A stretch of 64,000 nucleotides of DNA from Terrirubrum flagellatum (GTDB lineage: Bacteria > Pseudomonadota > Alphaproteobacteria > Rhizobiales > Beijerinckiaceae): assembly GCF_022059845.1 (NCBI RefSeq), contig NZ_CP091851.1, positions 5,135,501 to 5,199,500 on the forward strand, written 5' to 3'. Under the pieces are notes generated by a model. That model had not been told where the DNA came from. It saw only the letters and a program-made list of their open reading frames with translations, and ran no database searches. Both the position numbers and the translations under genes were made by a program. Below, piece by piece: positions 7,816-15,857 of the stretch (position 1 is the first letter of the stretch; every line of letters starts with the position of its first letter).

Positions 7816-9231
7816 ATGCAAACCAACTTCACCCCCGCGCAACTCTCCGACCCCCGCACCGCCGCGTCGGAGAAAATTCTGCGCACCTGCGTGCATTGCG
7901 GCTTCTGCACCGCGACCTGCCCGACCTATGTGCTGATGGGCGATGAGCTCGATAGCCCGCGCGGGCGCATCTATCTCATCAAGGATATGCTGGAGAACGG
8001 CCGCAAGGCGAGCGAGGAGGTGGTCACCCATATCGACCGCTGCCTCTCCTGCCTCTCCTGCATGACGACGTGCCCATCAGGCGTGCATTACATGCATCTC
8101 GTCGACCATGCGCGCGCGCATATCGAAGAGACCTATTCGCGCTCCTTCAGCGATCGGCTGATCCGCAGCCTGCTCGCGATGATCCTGCCTTATCCCATGC
8201 GGTTTCGATTGGCGCTCGCCGCCGCGCCGCTTGGCAAGATTATGGCGCGCGCCTTGTCGTTTGTCGCGCCGGTTTCAAAACCGAAAACATCCGCGCCGCT
8301 CAGGCCCGCGCGCGAACCGTCTGTCTTCGCGCGGCTCAATGCGATGTTCGCGCTGGCGCCGTCGCGCCTGCCCGGCCGCCTCGCTTACGAATCGCAGACT
8401 CTCTTTCCTGCCGAAGGCATGCGCCGCAAACGCGTCGCGCTGCTGCGAGGCTGCGCGCAATCCGTGCTCGACCCCGGAATCAATGACGCGACGATCCGTC
8501 TGCTCAACCGGCTCGGCGTCGAAGTCGTCATGCCGAAAGAAGAGGGCTGCTGCGGCGCGCTCGTGCATCACATGGGTCGCGACGCGGACAGCCACGCGCA
8601 GGCCGCGAACAATATCCTCGCCTGGACGCGCGAGATCGAAGGCGAGGGGCTCGACGCCATCATCATCACCGCGTCCGGCTGCGGCACGACGATCAAGGAT
8701 TACGGCTTCATGTTCCGCGATGACGCGGCGCTGGCCGCGAAAGCGGCGCGCGTGTCGGAGCTTGCGAAGGATATCGTTGAATTTCTCACTGAGCTTGATC
8801 TCAAGCCGGCGCGCGAGACGGGGCTCACAATCGCCTATCACTCCGCCTGCTCGATGCAGCATGGGCAGAAGATCACCGAAGCGCCGAAGACGCTGCTGCG
8901 CGCGCTCGGCTTCCGCGTGAAGGAAGCGCCCGAAGGCCACATCTGCTGCGGCTCCGCCGGCGTCTACAACATCCTGCAGCCGGAGATCGCGGCGAGCCTG
9001 CGCGATCGCAAGGCCGGCAATATCGCACGGCTCAAGCCTGACGCGATCGCGACCGGCAATATCGGCTGCATCACGCAGATCGCCGCCGGCCTCGCCGAGC
9101 GCGGCGCGCCGATCCCGATCCTGCACACGGTCGAGCTGGCGGACTGGGCGATGGGCGGCCCGCTGCCGGAGAAGCTCGCCGCGGCCGGCCTGTCCGGCCG
9201 CCCCTCGGCGCCGCTTCTGGCGGCGGAGTAA
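7816..9231 (+). CDS. glcF: Glycolate oxidase iron-sulfur subunit GlcF
   Basis: GlcF passes electrons from the GlcD/GlcE flavins to the membrane quinone pool. The 471-residue protein has two ferredoxin-type 4Fe-4S motifs, [12 protein letters not shown] at about 25-36 and [12 protein letters not shown] at about 75-86. Two CCG domains follow, with [11 protein letters not shown] near 244 and CCGSAG near 376. It completes glcDEF. A ParD/ParE toxin-antitoxin pair begins 65 bases downstream. Confidence 0.95.
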   Translation: MQTNFTPAQLSDPRTAASEKILRTCVHCGFCTATCPTYVLMGDELDSPRGRIYLIKDMLENGRKASEEVVTHIDRCLSCLSCMTTCPSGVHYMHLVDHARAHIEETYSRSFSDRLIRSLLAMILPYPMRFRLALAAAPLGKIMARALSFVAPVSKPKTSAPLRPAREPSVFARLNAMFALAPSRLPGRLAYESQTLFPAEGMRRKRVALLRGCAQSVLDPGINDATIRLLNRLGVEVVMPKEEGCCGALVHHMGRDADSHAQAANNILAWTREIEGEGLDAIIITASGCGTTIKDYGFMFRDDAALAAKAARVSELAKDIVEFLTELDLKPARETGLTIAYHSACSMQHGQKITEAPKTLLRALGFRVKEAPEGHICCGSAGVYNILQPEIAASLRDRKAGNIARLKPDAIATGNIGCITQIAAGLAERGAPIPILHTVELADWAMGGPLPEKLAAAGLSGRPSAPLLAAE

Positions 9232-9263
9232 TGGCCGCCACATTGGCGATGTCAGTAAGAAAT

Positions 9264-9282
9264 GTTATGAACTGTTCATAAC
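9264..9282 (+). promoter_or_regulatory. Palindromic operator of the ParD/ParE pair
   Basis: GTTATGAAC-t-GTTCATAAC is a perfect 9-base inverted repeat, 13 bases before the antitoxin start. This is typical of autoregulation by a ribbon-helix-helix antitoxin. Confidence 0.65.
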
Positions 9283-9295
9283 GAGATTATCAGCG

Positions 9296-9577
9296 ATGGC
9301 CGATATCGAACGCATGACCGTGGTTTTCCCGGAGCCAATGGCCACCCGCATCCGCGCGGCGGTCGAGGCGGGGGAATACGCCTCCACCAGCGAAGCGGTG
9401 CGTGACGCCGTGCGTCTCTGGGATGAGCGGCGGGCGATGCGCGGCCGCGATCTCGAACGGCTTCGCGCCGCCTGGGATGAGGGGAAGGCGAGCGGCGTGG
9501 CTGGCCCCCTCGACATGAAAGCGGTCATCGCCGAGGCGCGGGCCGACTTGAAGCCGCGCCGCCAGCGTGCCCGCTGA
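9296..9577 (+). CDS. ParD-like antitoxin (ribbon-helix-helix)
   Basis: 93 residues. The N-terminal ribbon-helix-helix (IERMTVVFPEPMATRIRAAV, then GEYASTSEAVRDAVRLWDER) matches ParD/CopG-type antitoxins, and the C-terminal half is charged and suited to wrapping ParE. The stop overlaps the toxin start by 11 bases, the usual coupling. A perfect palindrome lies just upstream. The matching toxin is frameshifted, so this antitoxin may now be an orphan. Confidence 0.88.
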   Translation: MADIERMTVVFPEPMATRIRAAVEAGEYASTSEAVRDAVRLWDERRAMRGRDLERLRAAWDEGKASGVAGPLDMKAVIAEARADLKPRRQRAR

Positions 9578-9862
9578 GATCGTCGTTTCGCGGCGCGCGC
9601 TCGCGGATTTCAAGCGAATCTGGCGTGTCGTTGCGCTCGATAAGCCTGCCGCGGCGGATCGTCTCCTGCTCGCGATGGACGCCAAGATCGAGCGTCTGCG
9701 CCGTTTTCCCGAGATGGGCGTCATGCGGGACGACATTCGTCCCGGCTGCCGCTGCCTCATCCATGCCAGCTACCTGATTTTGTACGAGTATCGCGCGCGG
9801 ACGAGCAGGTGGAGATTGTCGCCGTGGTCGAGGCCATGCGCGATCTCTCTGATTGGTCCTAA
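9567..9862 (+). pseudogene. ParE-like toxin, frameshifted
   Basis: A GTG start at 9567 gives a RelE/ParE-fold toxin (AEIVVSRRALADFKRIWRVV ... LIHASYLILYEYRA) for about 77 residues. The expected C-terminus DEQVEIVAVVEAMRDLSDWS then continues in another frame to a TAA at 9860-9862. The break is at a CG dinucleotide run (about 9792-9800) and needs either two extra or one missing base. Restored, the toxin would be about 97 residues, normal for ParE. The unshifted frame has no stop and runs on into hisZ. A sequencing error, a real inactivating mutation or phase variation are all possible. Confidence 0.8.
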
Positions 9863-9950
9863 GTCCGCCGAAGCCGACAATTCTATTAATCCCGTCGCGG
9901 AATTCAGGTCGCGCGCCCCGGAGGCGGCTGCTAGAGACCCGCCCCTGACC

Positions 9951-11069
9951 ATGACCGACCCCGCAGCCCTCGCCGACGATCTCATCGCGCTCTTCGCCGG
10001 CGCCGGCTTTGCGCGCGCCGACACGGCGATCCTGCAGCCGGCGGCTTTGTTCGTCGACCTCTCCGGCGAGGACATTCGCCGTCGCCTCTATCTCACCAGC
10101 GACGCCGACGGCGCGGAATGGTGTCTGAGGCCCGAATTCACCATTCCGCTCGCCCGCGACCATGTGTCGACAGCGCCCGGAGCGCGGCGGGATGTCGCCT
10201 ATGCCGGCCCCGTTTTCCGCCATCGCACCGGCGAAAATGGCGAGTTTCCACAAGCGGGCGTCGAATCCTTCGGCCGCGACGATCGCGAGGCCGCCGACGC
10301 CGAAATGCTGGCGCTGGCGCTCGAAGCCTGCGGCAAATCCGGCCTCGTGGCGCCCGCGACGGTGATGGGCGACGCCGGGCTTTTCGCCGATCTCCTTTCC
10401 GCGCTTTCCCTGACCGAGGCGGCGACGCGACGCCTGAAGCGCGCTTTCGCCACCGGCCGCCTCGTCGACCTCGTCCGTTCGCCGGACGCCGAGACGGACG
10501 CTGCGCCCGCCTATGCCGGGCTTCTCACCGCGATCGAGGGGCAGGACCCCAAAGCCGCCCGCGCCTTCGTCGAGGATGTGCTGAAAATCGCCGGCATCGC
10601 CCAGGTTGGCGGCCGCACCGCCGGCGACATCGCCGACCGCTTCCTGCGCCAGGCCGCCGGCCGCACCGACGCGAGGCTTGATGATCGCACCCGCGCCATC
10701 CTGTCGCGCTTTCTCGCGATCGAGGCCGATCCCGATGCGGCGCTCAGCGAATTGCGCAAGATCGCCGCCGCGGAGCGCATCGATCTCGGTCCTGCCTTCG
10801 AGCGCTTCGAGGCGCGCACCGGCTTCATCGCCGCTGCGGGCGTAGATCCCGCAGCGCTGCAGTTCAAGACCGCGTTTGGCCGCAACCTCGATTACTACAC
10901 AGGCTTCGTATTCGAGATTCGCGATCCCGCGCGCGCTGACGGCAAGCCGGTCTGCGGCGGCGGACGCTATGACGGGCTGATGCTCGCGCTCGGCGCGCCG
11001 ACGCCGGGCTCCGCTGTCGGCTTCTCCATGTGGCTCGACAGGCTGACCGCGCAGGAGACGTCGGCGTGA
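9951..11069 (+). CDS. hisZ: ATP phosphoribosyltransferase regulatory subunit HisZ
   Basis: HisZ is a histidyl-tRNA-synthetase-like protein without tRNA charging activity that partners HisG in the first step of histidine synthesis. The 372-residue protein shows class II synthetase-like motifs: CLRPEFTIPLARDH, DVAYAGPVFRHR, and near the end NLDYYTGFVFEI and VCGGGRYDGL. The ATG at 9951 is chosen because homology begins there. The open frame continues upstream to 9567 only because the frameshifted ParE gene shares its frame. It overlaps hisG by four bases. Confidence 0.92.
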   Translation: MTDPAALADDLIALFAGAGFARADTAILQPAALFVDLSGEDIRRRLYLTSDADGAEWCLRPEFTIPLARDHVSTAPGARRDVAYAGPVFRHRTGENGEFPQAGVESFGRDDREAADAEMLALALEACGKSGLVAPATVMGDAGLFADLLSALSLTEAATRRLKRAFATGRLVDLVRSPDAETDAAPAYAGLLTAIEGQDPKAARAFVEDVLKIAGIAQVGGRTAGDIADRFLRQAAGRTDARLDDRTRAILSRFLAIEADPDAALSELRKIAAAERIDLGPAFERFEARTGFIAAAGVDPAALQFKTAFGRNLDYYTGFVFEIRDPARADGKPVCGGGRYDGLMLALGAPTPGSAVGFSMWLDRLTAQETSA

Positions 11070-12043
11070 GTTCGCAGCCGCTTATTCTCGCTGTTCCCTC
11101 GAAGGGCCGCCTGCAGGACAACGCCGCAGCGTTCTTTGCGCGCGCCGGTCTGAATTTCGTGCGCGCGCGGGGCGCGCTTGATTATCGCGGTTCGATCTCA
11201 GGCATGGCGGATGCAGAAATCCAGTTTCTCTCCGCCTCCGAAATCACGCAGCAGCTTGCGGCGGGCGCGGTGCATCTCGGCGTCACTGGCGAAGATCTCG
11301 TGCGCGAGAATATCGCCGATGCGGATGCGCGCGTCGATCTCGTCAGCCCGCTCGGCTTCGGCCATGCGAATGTCGTCGTCGCCGCGCCGCGCGCCTGGAT
11401 CGATGTCGCGACCATGGCCGATCTCGACGAGGTCGCGCATGATCTGCATCATCGGCACAAGCGCCGCATGCGCGTCGCGACGAAATATGTGAATCTGACG
11501 CGGCGCTTCTTCGCCGCGCATGGATTGTCCGACTATCAGATCGTCGAGAGCGCCGGCGCGACCGAAGGCGCGCCCGCCGCCGGCACGGCGGAGATCGTGG
11601 TCGACATCACCTCGAGCGGCGCGACGCTCGCCTCCAACGGGCTCAAGGTTCTCGATGACGGGTTGATCCTGAAGAGCGAAGCCAATCTCGTGGCGTCGCT
11701 CACCGCGCCCTGGAGCGCCGAGGCGAAATCGGCGGCGCGCTCGATCCTGTCGCGCATCGCCGCCTCCCAGGGCGCGCAGCGCACGGCGGAAGTGCGCGCG
11801 GCGATCGGATCGATCTCGCCGGAGCGCCTCGCGACGCTCATGGCGGCGCGTCAGGCGAGTCTTCCCTTCGGCGCGGCTTCGTCAGGCGCGCCGCTCATCG
11901 CCCACTGCCCGCGCGCCGAAGCCGCAGCGCTCGCCGAGGCGCTGGTCGCGGAAGGCGCGACTCATGTCGCCATCGGCGCGATCGACTATCTCTTCACTGG
12001 CCGCGTCGATCTCTCGGACAGGCTGTTCTCGCGGCTTGGCTGA
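11066..12043 (+). CDS. hisG: ATP phosphoribosyltransferase HisG
   Basis: HisG joins ATP and PRPP in the committed step of histidine biosynthesis. The GTG at 11066 overlaps the hisZ stop (GTGA) and gives 325 residues beginning SSQPLILAVPSKGRL. Conserved parts include LGVTGEDLVRE, RVATKYVNLTRRFF and the PRPP-binding block GTAEIVVDITSSGATLASNG. The length exceeds that of classical HisZ-dependent short HisG (about 210-230 residues). The extra C-terminus (AEALVAEGATHVAIGAIDYL) looks like the regulatory-domain position of long HisG, yet hisZ is present too. Confidence 0.93.
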   Translation: MSSQPLILAVPSKGRLQDNAAAFFARAGLNFVRARGALDYRGSISGMADAEIQFLSASEITQQLAAGAVHLGVTGEDLVRENIADADARVDLVSPLGFGHANVVVAAPRAWIDVATMADLDEVAHDLHHRHKRRMRVATKYVNLTRRFFAAHGLSDYQIVESAGATEGAPAAGTAEIVVDITSSGATLASNGLKVLDDGLILKSEANLVASLTAPWSAEAKSAARSILSRIAASQGAQRTAEVRAAIGSISPERLATLMAARQASLPFGAASSGAPLIAHCPRAEAAALAEALVAEGATHVAIGAIDYLFTGRVDLSDRLFSRLG

Positions 12044-12075
12044 GCTTTCGCAGCGCGAACCTGCGGTGCGAAAGC
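12044..12075 (+). terminator. Stem-loop directly after hisG
   Basis: GCTTTCGCA (12044-12052) pairs perfectly with TGCGAAAGC (12067-12075), starting at the base after the hisG stop. No T-run follows, so it may stabilise the 3' end or act as a weak or Rho-assisted terminator. Confidence 0.4.
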
Positions 12076-12195
12076 CCTCTGCGGCTCGGGGATTTGTGCG
12101 ACTTTGCCGCAGGAATCGGCCTCTTCCGCCTTGAGGCCGCCCCCATTATCCGGCATGAGCCCGCGGTAGAGGGACGCATCAGCCGGGAGGCATCA

Positions 12196-12693
12196 TTGAA
12201 GACGCGCATTCTGGGGCTCGCACTCGTCGCCGCAATGGCTTCAGGCGCGGCGCTCGCGCAGCGGTCGCAGCCGTCAATGGAAAAAGAAGACCCGATGAAT
12301 CCGCGGAACGCCGTCAGGGAAGGCAGTCAGCCGCAGATTCCGCGCCAATACGACAAGCCGTTCCCTACCGGCATGAACTGGGTCGCCGTCACGCTCAACG
12401 GCAAGCCGCTCGGGGCCAGCCGCGAGCGGCCGAGCTTCGTGCTCGACGACCAGATGCGCGCCCGCGGCTATGGCGGCTGCAACAATTTCACCGTCGTCGC
12501 CTATCCGCTGAAACAGCAGAAGATGATCGTCGGGCCGATCGCGCATACCAGAATGGCTTGCGACAAGGCGGCCGAAGCGCAGGAGCGCGCCTTCTTCGAG
12601 GCGCTGCGCCTTGCGAATGAATGGGACTATGACGCCGGCAAGCTCGTGCTCAAGGGACAGCGCGGCCAGTTGCAATTCGAGCGCGGCATCTGA
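12196..12693 (+). CDS. Secreted META-domain (HslJ-like) protein
   Basis: 165 residues from a TTG at 12196 preceded by GGGAGG five bases upstream. This start gives a clean signal peptide (KTRILGLALVAAMASGAALA). The mature part has a META/HslJ domain: NWVAVTLNGKPL, FVLDDQMRARGYGGCNNF and MACDKAAEAQERAFFEAL. The domain occurs in periplasmic or lipoprotein stress proteins; no lipobox cysteine is seen here. The open frame extends to an ATG at 12094, but that would bury the signal peptide. Confidence 0.75.
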   Translation: MKTRILGLALVAAMASGAALAQRSQPSMEKEDPMNPRNAVREGSQPQIPRQYDKPFPTGMNWVAVTLNGKPLGASRERPSFVLDDQMRARGYGGCNNFTVVAYPLKQQKMIVGPIAHTRMACDKAAEAQERAFFEALRLANEWDYDAGKLVLKGQRGQLQFERGI

Positions 12694-12698
12694 CGATT

Positions 12699-12985
12699 GC
12701 GCCGTCCCCGGAACGACGAGCGAGCGTTAGTGAAGCGAGACGTATCCGGGGTCCACTGAAAAATCTGCGAGCGTAGCGGGCGCTCATTTCGTCGCGCCTT
12801 CGGCGCGACATCTTGCGCGGGGCCCCGGTCTCCATTCCATTCGCTTCGCTCATTTCATGGAACCGGGGACGATGAGAGCTTCATTGCGAAATTCTGAAGC
12901 TCTCTCCGTCCCCGGATTCATGCAGCGAGGCGAAGCCCGAGCGGAATGAAGTCCGGGGCCCAGCGCAATAAGTCGCGAAGCGCCT
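12699..12985. repeat. Palindromic repeat, family B, filling the gap
   Basis: The gap between the META gene and the convergent ABC transporter is filled by long imperfect inverted repeats built on GTCCCCGGATTCATG and GGAATGAAGTCCGGGGCCC. The small hairpin GTCGCGCCTTCGGCGCGAC lies inside. Copies of the same family occur near 19284, 32836, 50020 and 54091. No gene is seen. Confidence 0.7.
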
Positions 12986-13000
12986 TTTCCGACCGCTATC

Positions 13001-15103
13001 TCACGCGTCGGCTTTTTCTTTTGCGTCCACCGGCTTGAATACGCCGTCGGCGCCGGGCGACATGGTGAGCTTGCGATCGTGCATCTCGGCGAGAGTCGAG
13101 CGATGGCCGATCGAGACGATCGTCGTGTTCGGCAACGTCTTCCGAATGGCTGCGTAAATTTCCGCTTCGAGCGGCTCATCGAGCGAAGCGGTCGCTTCAT
13201 CAAGAAACAGCCAATCGGGTTTCGCGAGCAGCGCGCGCGCGATCGCGAGGCGTTGCTGCTCGCCGCCTGACAATCGCTGCTGCCATTGATCATCGCGGTC
13301 GAGTTCGCTTTCGAGATGCGCAAGCTTCACCTTGCCGAGCGCGTCGCGAATGGCGTCGTCGGAGTAGGCGTGTTCGTCGGCGGGATAGGCGATGGCGCTG
13401 CGCAGCGCGCCCTGCGGAATGTAGGGGCGCTGCGGCAGCAGCATCACGCTCTTGTCAGCAGGCGTTTCAATGCGACCTTTGCCGAAGGGCCAGATGCCGG
13501 CGATGGCGCGGAACAAGGTCGATTTGCCAGATCCCGATGGACCCGTGAGCAAAGTGCGCTCGCCGGACTTCAGCGCAAGGCCATCGACATGCGCGATGGT
13601 GCGTCCCTGCGGCAGAGCCAGATCGAGTTCGGGAATGGCGACGACATCGCGCTCGACCGTGACATCGTCAATGTGCGGCGGTTTCGTATTCGCCTGTTCC
13701 GCGCGCGTCATCGAGTCGTTGAATGAGGTCAGACGATCGATGCCGGCTTTGTAGGACGCCAGCGTCGCATAGGCGTTGATGAAGAAAGACATGGCGCTGT
13801 CGACTCGACTGAAAGCGCTCGAACCCTGCTGCAACTGGCCCAAAGTGATCTTGCCGAGGAAAAAATACTGGCCCATGAAGATATAGGGGAAAGCGACGCT
13901 CATCTGCGTCCAGGAGAATGTGAAGCCGGTCAGTTTCATCCGCCGCTTCAGGATTTCGATATAGTTGCGGATGATGGCGCCGAAGCTCGTCGTCAATCGG
14001 CTCTTTTCAGTATCAGCTCCGCGCAGGAGCGCCACCTGCTCGCCATATTCGCGCAGCCTCGCCAGCGAAAAGCGGAAATTGGCTTCCACCTGCTCCTGTT
14101 TGAAATCAAGTCCGATCAGCGGCTTGCCAATGAGATGCGTGAACAGCGTGCCGATCACCGCATAGATCAACGCCACCCAGACGAGGAAGCCCGGAATAAC
14201 GTAATCCGTGCCCGGGAAGGTGAAGCCGCTCGATATGGTCCAGAGCACCACGGTGAACGAAACGAGCGTCGCGAGCTGGGACAGCAGGCGTATGGACAGC
14301 GTCATGGTTGACTGGATGAAAGCCCTGACGTCAACGGCGATACGCTGGTCAGGGTTGTCGGTCTGCGCGCCGACCATCTGCATCTTGTAGTGCGTGCCGC
14401 GCGAAAGCCAGCGACCATAGTAGCTCTGCGTCATCCATGTGCGCCAGCGAATATCAAAAATAGTGTCGGTGATGAGATCGATCATCTGGAAGATGATCCA
14501 GACGACAAGCAGCGGCACGAACACCCACCAGATCTGATACCAGAATGCCGACGCGTCCTTTTTCTGGAGAGCGTCAAACAGATCACGATACCAGGCGTTC
14601 AACCTGACAGTCAGCGCCACCTGAACGAAATTGCCGGCGATGATGACTCCAACCATCGCGGCCGCCGCGCGGCCTTCGGTCGAGAACAGCCTGCCGAAGA
14701 AGCCGTAAGCGGCGACCGGCGATGTCGTCGCCGAGAAGTAGGGATCGGCCAGCGACATGATCGTGCGGATGACCGGAATGAAGGACACGCCATAAACGAT
14801 CGCGGCGAAGGCCACTGACGCCGTCGCCATGAAAGCGGGCGGCATGAGGTCGTTGATCGCGTTTGGCAGCCAGCCGAGGGCGCCGAGCGTCGACATGCCC
14901 GCGAGGAAGAGATAGCCGAGCGCATACATGACAACGAAGATGCGCAGGAAGCTCGAAATATCGCGCGAGAGATAGAGCAACGCCGCCATGGCGAAGCCGC
15001 TGATCGGCACATAGATCGGCAGCGCGGCGGATTCGCCCGGGGCGACCAGCATGAACAGCCCCGAGAGGGCGGCGGTGACGAGCGCGAAAACCTGCATGAA
15101 CAT
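13001..15103 (-). CDS. BacA/SbmA-like ABC transporter, fused permease and ATPase
   Basis: 700 residues. The N-terminal half is a multi-span SbmA/BacA-type permease (AWYRDLFDALQKKDASAFW, DQRIAVDVRAFIQST, FRFSLARLREYGEQVALLRG). The C-terminal half is an ATPase with Walker A GPSGSGKST near 520, signature LSGGEQQRLA near 610 and Walker B WLFLDEA near 630. This architecture matches YddA and the rhizobial BclA group, which import peptides or affect very-long-chain fatty acids of lipid A. Substrate is not determinable here. It has about five extra N-terminal membrane segments before the conserved permease. Confidence 0.88.
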   Translation of the reverse strand: MFMQVFALVTAALSGLFMLVAPGESAALPIYVPISGFAMAALLYLSRDISSFLRIFVVMYALGYLFLAGMSTLGALGWLPNAINDLMPPAFMATASVAFAAIVYGVSFIPVIRTIMSLADPYFSATTSPVAAYGFFGRLFSTEGRAAAAMVGVIIAGNFVQVALTVRLNAWYRDLFDALQKKDASAFWYQIWWVFVPLLVVWIIFQMIDLITDTIFDIRWRTWMTQSYYGRWLSRGTHYKMQMVGAQTDNPDQRIAVDVRAFIQSTMTLSIRLLSQLATLVSFTVVLWTISSGFTFPGTDYVIPGFLVWVALIYAVIGTLFTHLIGKPLIGLDFKQEQVEANFRFSLARLREYGEQVALLRGADTEKSRLTTSFGAIIRNYIEILKRRMKLTGFTFSWTQMSVAFPYIFMGQYFFLGKITLGQLQQGSSAFSRVDSAMSFFINAYATLASYKAGIDRLTSFNDSMTRAEQANTKPPHIDDVTVERDVVAIPELDLALPQGRTIAHVDGLALKSGERTLLTGPSGSGKSTLFRAIAGIWPFGKGRIETPADKSVMLLPQRPYIPQGALRSAIAYPADEHAYSDDAIRDALGKVKLAHLESELDRDDQWQQRLSGGEQQRLAIARALLAKPDWLFLDEATASLDEPLEAEIYAAIRKTLPNTTIVSIGHRSTLAEMHDRKLTMSPGADGVFKPVDAKEKADA

Positions 15104-15222
15104 TCCTGTGAGCAGCCGGCCCGGGAGCGGCGTGAGAGCAAATCAGCGAGCAATGTAGCGAAAATGGGGATCGCCAACAGGGCGAAGTCCGGTTGCCGCT
15201 ACACGGATTGGCGAGCAGCAAA

Positions 15223-15609
15223 TCAGGCGCCGAAGGTCCACCATTTATGGGCGACGAAGTTCCAGCCCATGACGAGGATGGTGGTGACGATCTGCGCCGG
15301 CAGATAGGGCGCGCCGAGCTGCTCCACGAACAGGGTCATGAGCGCGAGCGTCAGGCCGAATCCAACCGCCATGACGACGACGAAGCGCCAGCCGGCCTCG
15401 AAATGCGGCCTGTCGCTGCGGAAGGTCCTGACGCGGTTGAGCCAGTAGGAGACAATGCCGCCGACGCAGTAGCCGGCCAGCGCCGCCGGGACCGCGGGCG
15501 TTTTCGCTGCTTCCACGAGGCCGATCAGGACGGCGTAATGAACGAGCGTCGCGATGATGCTGACGCCAAAGAACGAGATGAATTGGGAGACGAGGGCCGG
15601 GGCCGGCAT
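15223..15609 (-). CDS. GtrA-family membrane protein
   Basis: 128 residues with four predicted membrane helices. The GtrA pattern is visible: QFISFFGVSIIATLVHYAVL at the N-terminus, VGGIVSYWLNRVRTF in the middle and NFVAHKWWTF at the end. GtrA proteins are thought to help flip polyprenyl-linked sugars, but many are uncharacterised. It ends 119 bases before the ABC transporter start and could share its transcript. No glycosyltransferase partner is adjacent. Confidence 0.85.
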   Translation of the reverse strand: MPAPALVSQFISFFGVSIIATLVHYAVLIGLVEAAKTPAVPAALAGYCVGGIVSYWLNRVRTFRSDRPHFEAGWRFVVVMAVGFGLTLALMTLFVEQLGAPYLPAQIVTTILVMGWNFVAHKWWTFGA

Positions 15610-15857
15610 GGGGACCTTATTGGGCCGGGGCCGGCCAGACGCGATTCGCGAGCGTGCCAGCTTCTAGCACAGGCAGCGTCACGCTGTCAAGACTATAATC
15701 CTATTTGTTCGTCGTGGCTCGCCGGAGGCGAGGGGATAGCAGGAACCCTCCGGGGCCGCCGGGGCTTTCCCGCCAGCACGCCGCCGGTTTGCAATCCCCG
15801 CCGGATCGCGGCAGGAAGCGGCGCGATTTCGCAACCGCGAAGGCGACGGGAGACCGG

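Noticed and set aside
9567-9950. Extension of HisZ to a 500-residue protein
   Set aside because: The upstream part is the frameshifted ParE toxin and non-homologous linker sequence. HisZ homology begins at the ATG at 9951.
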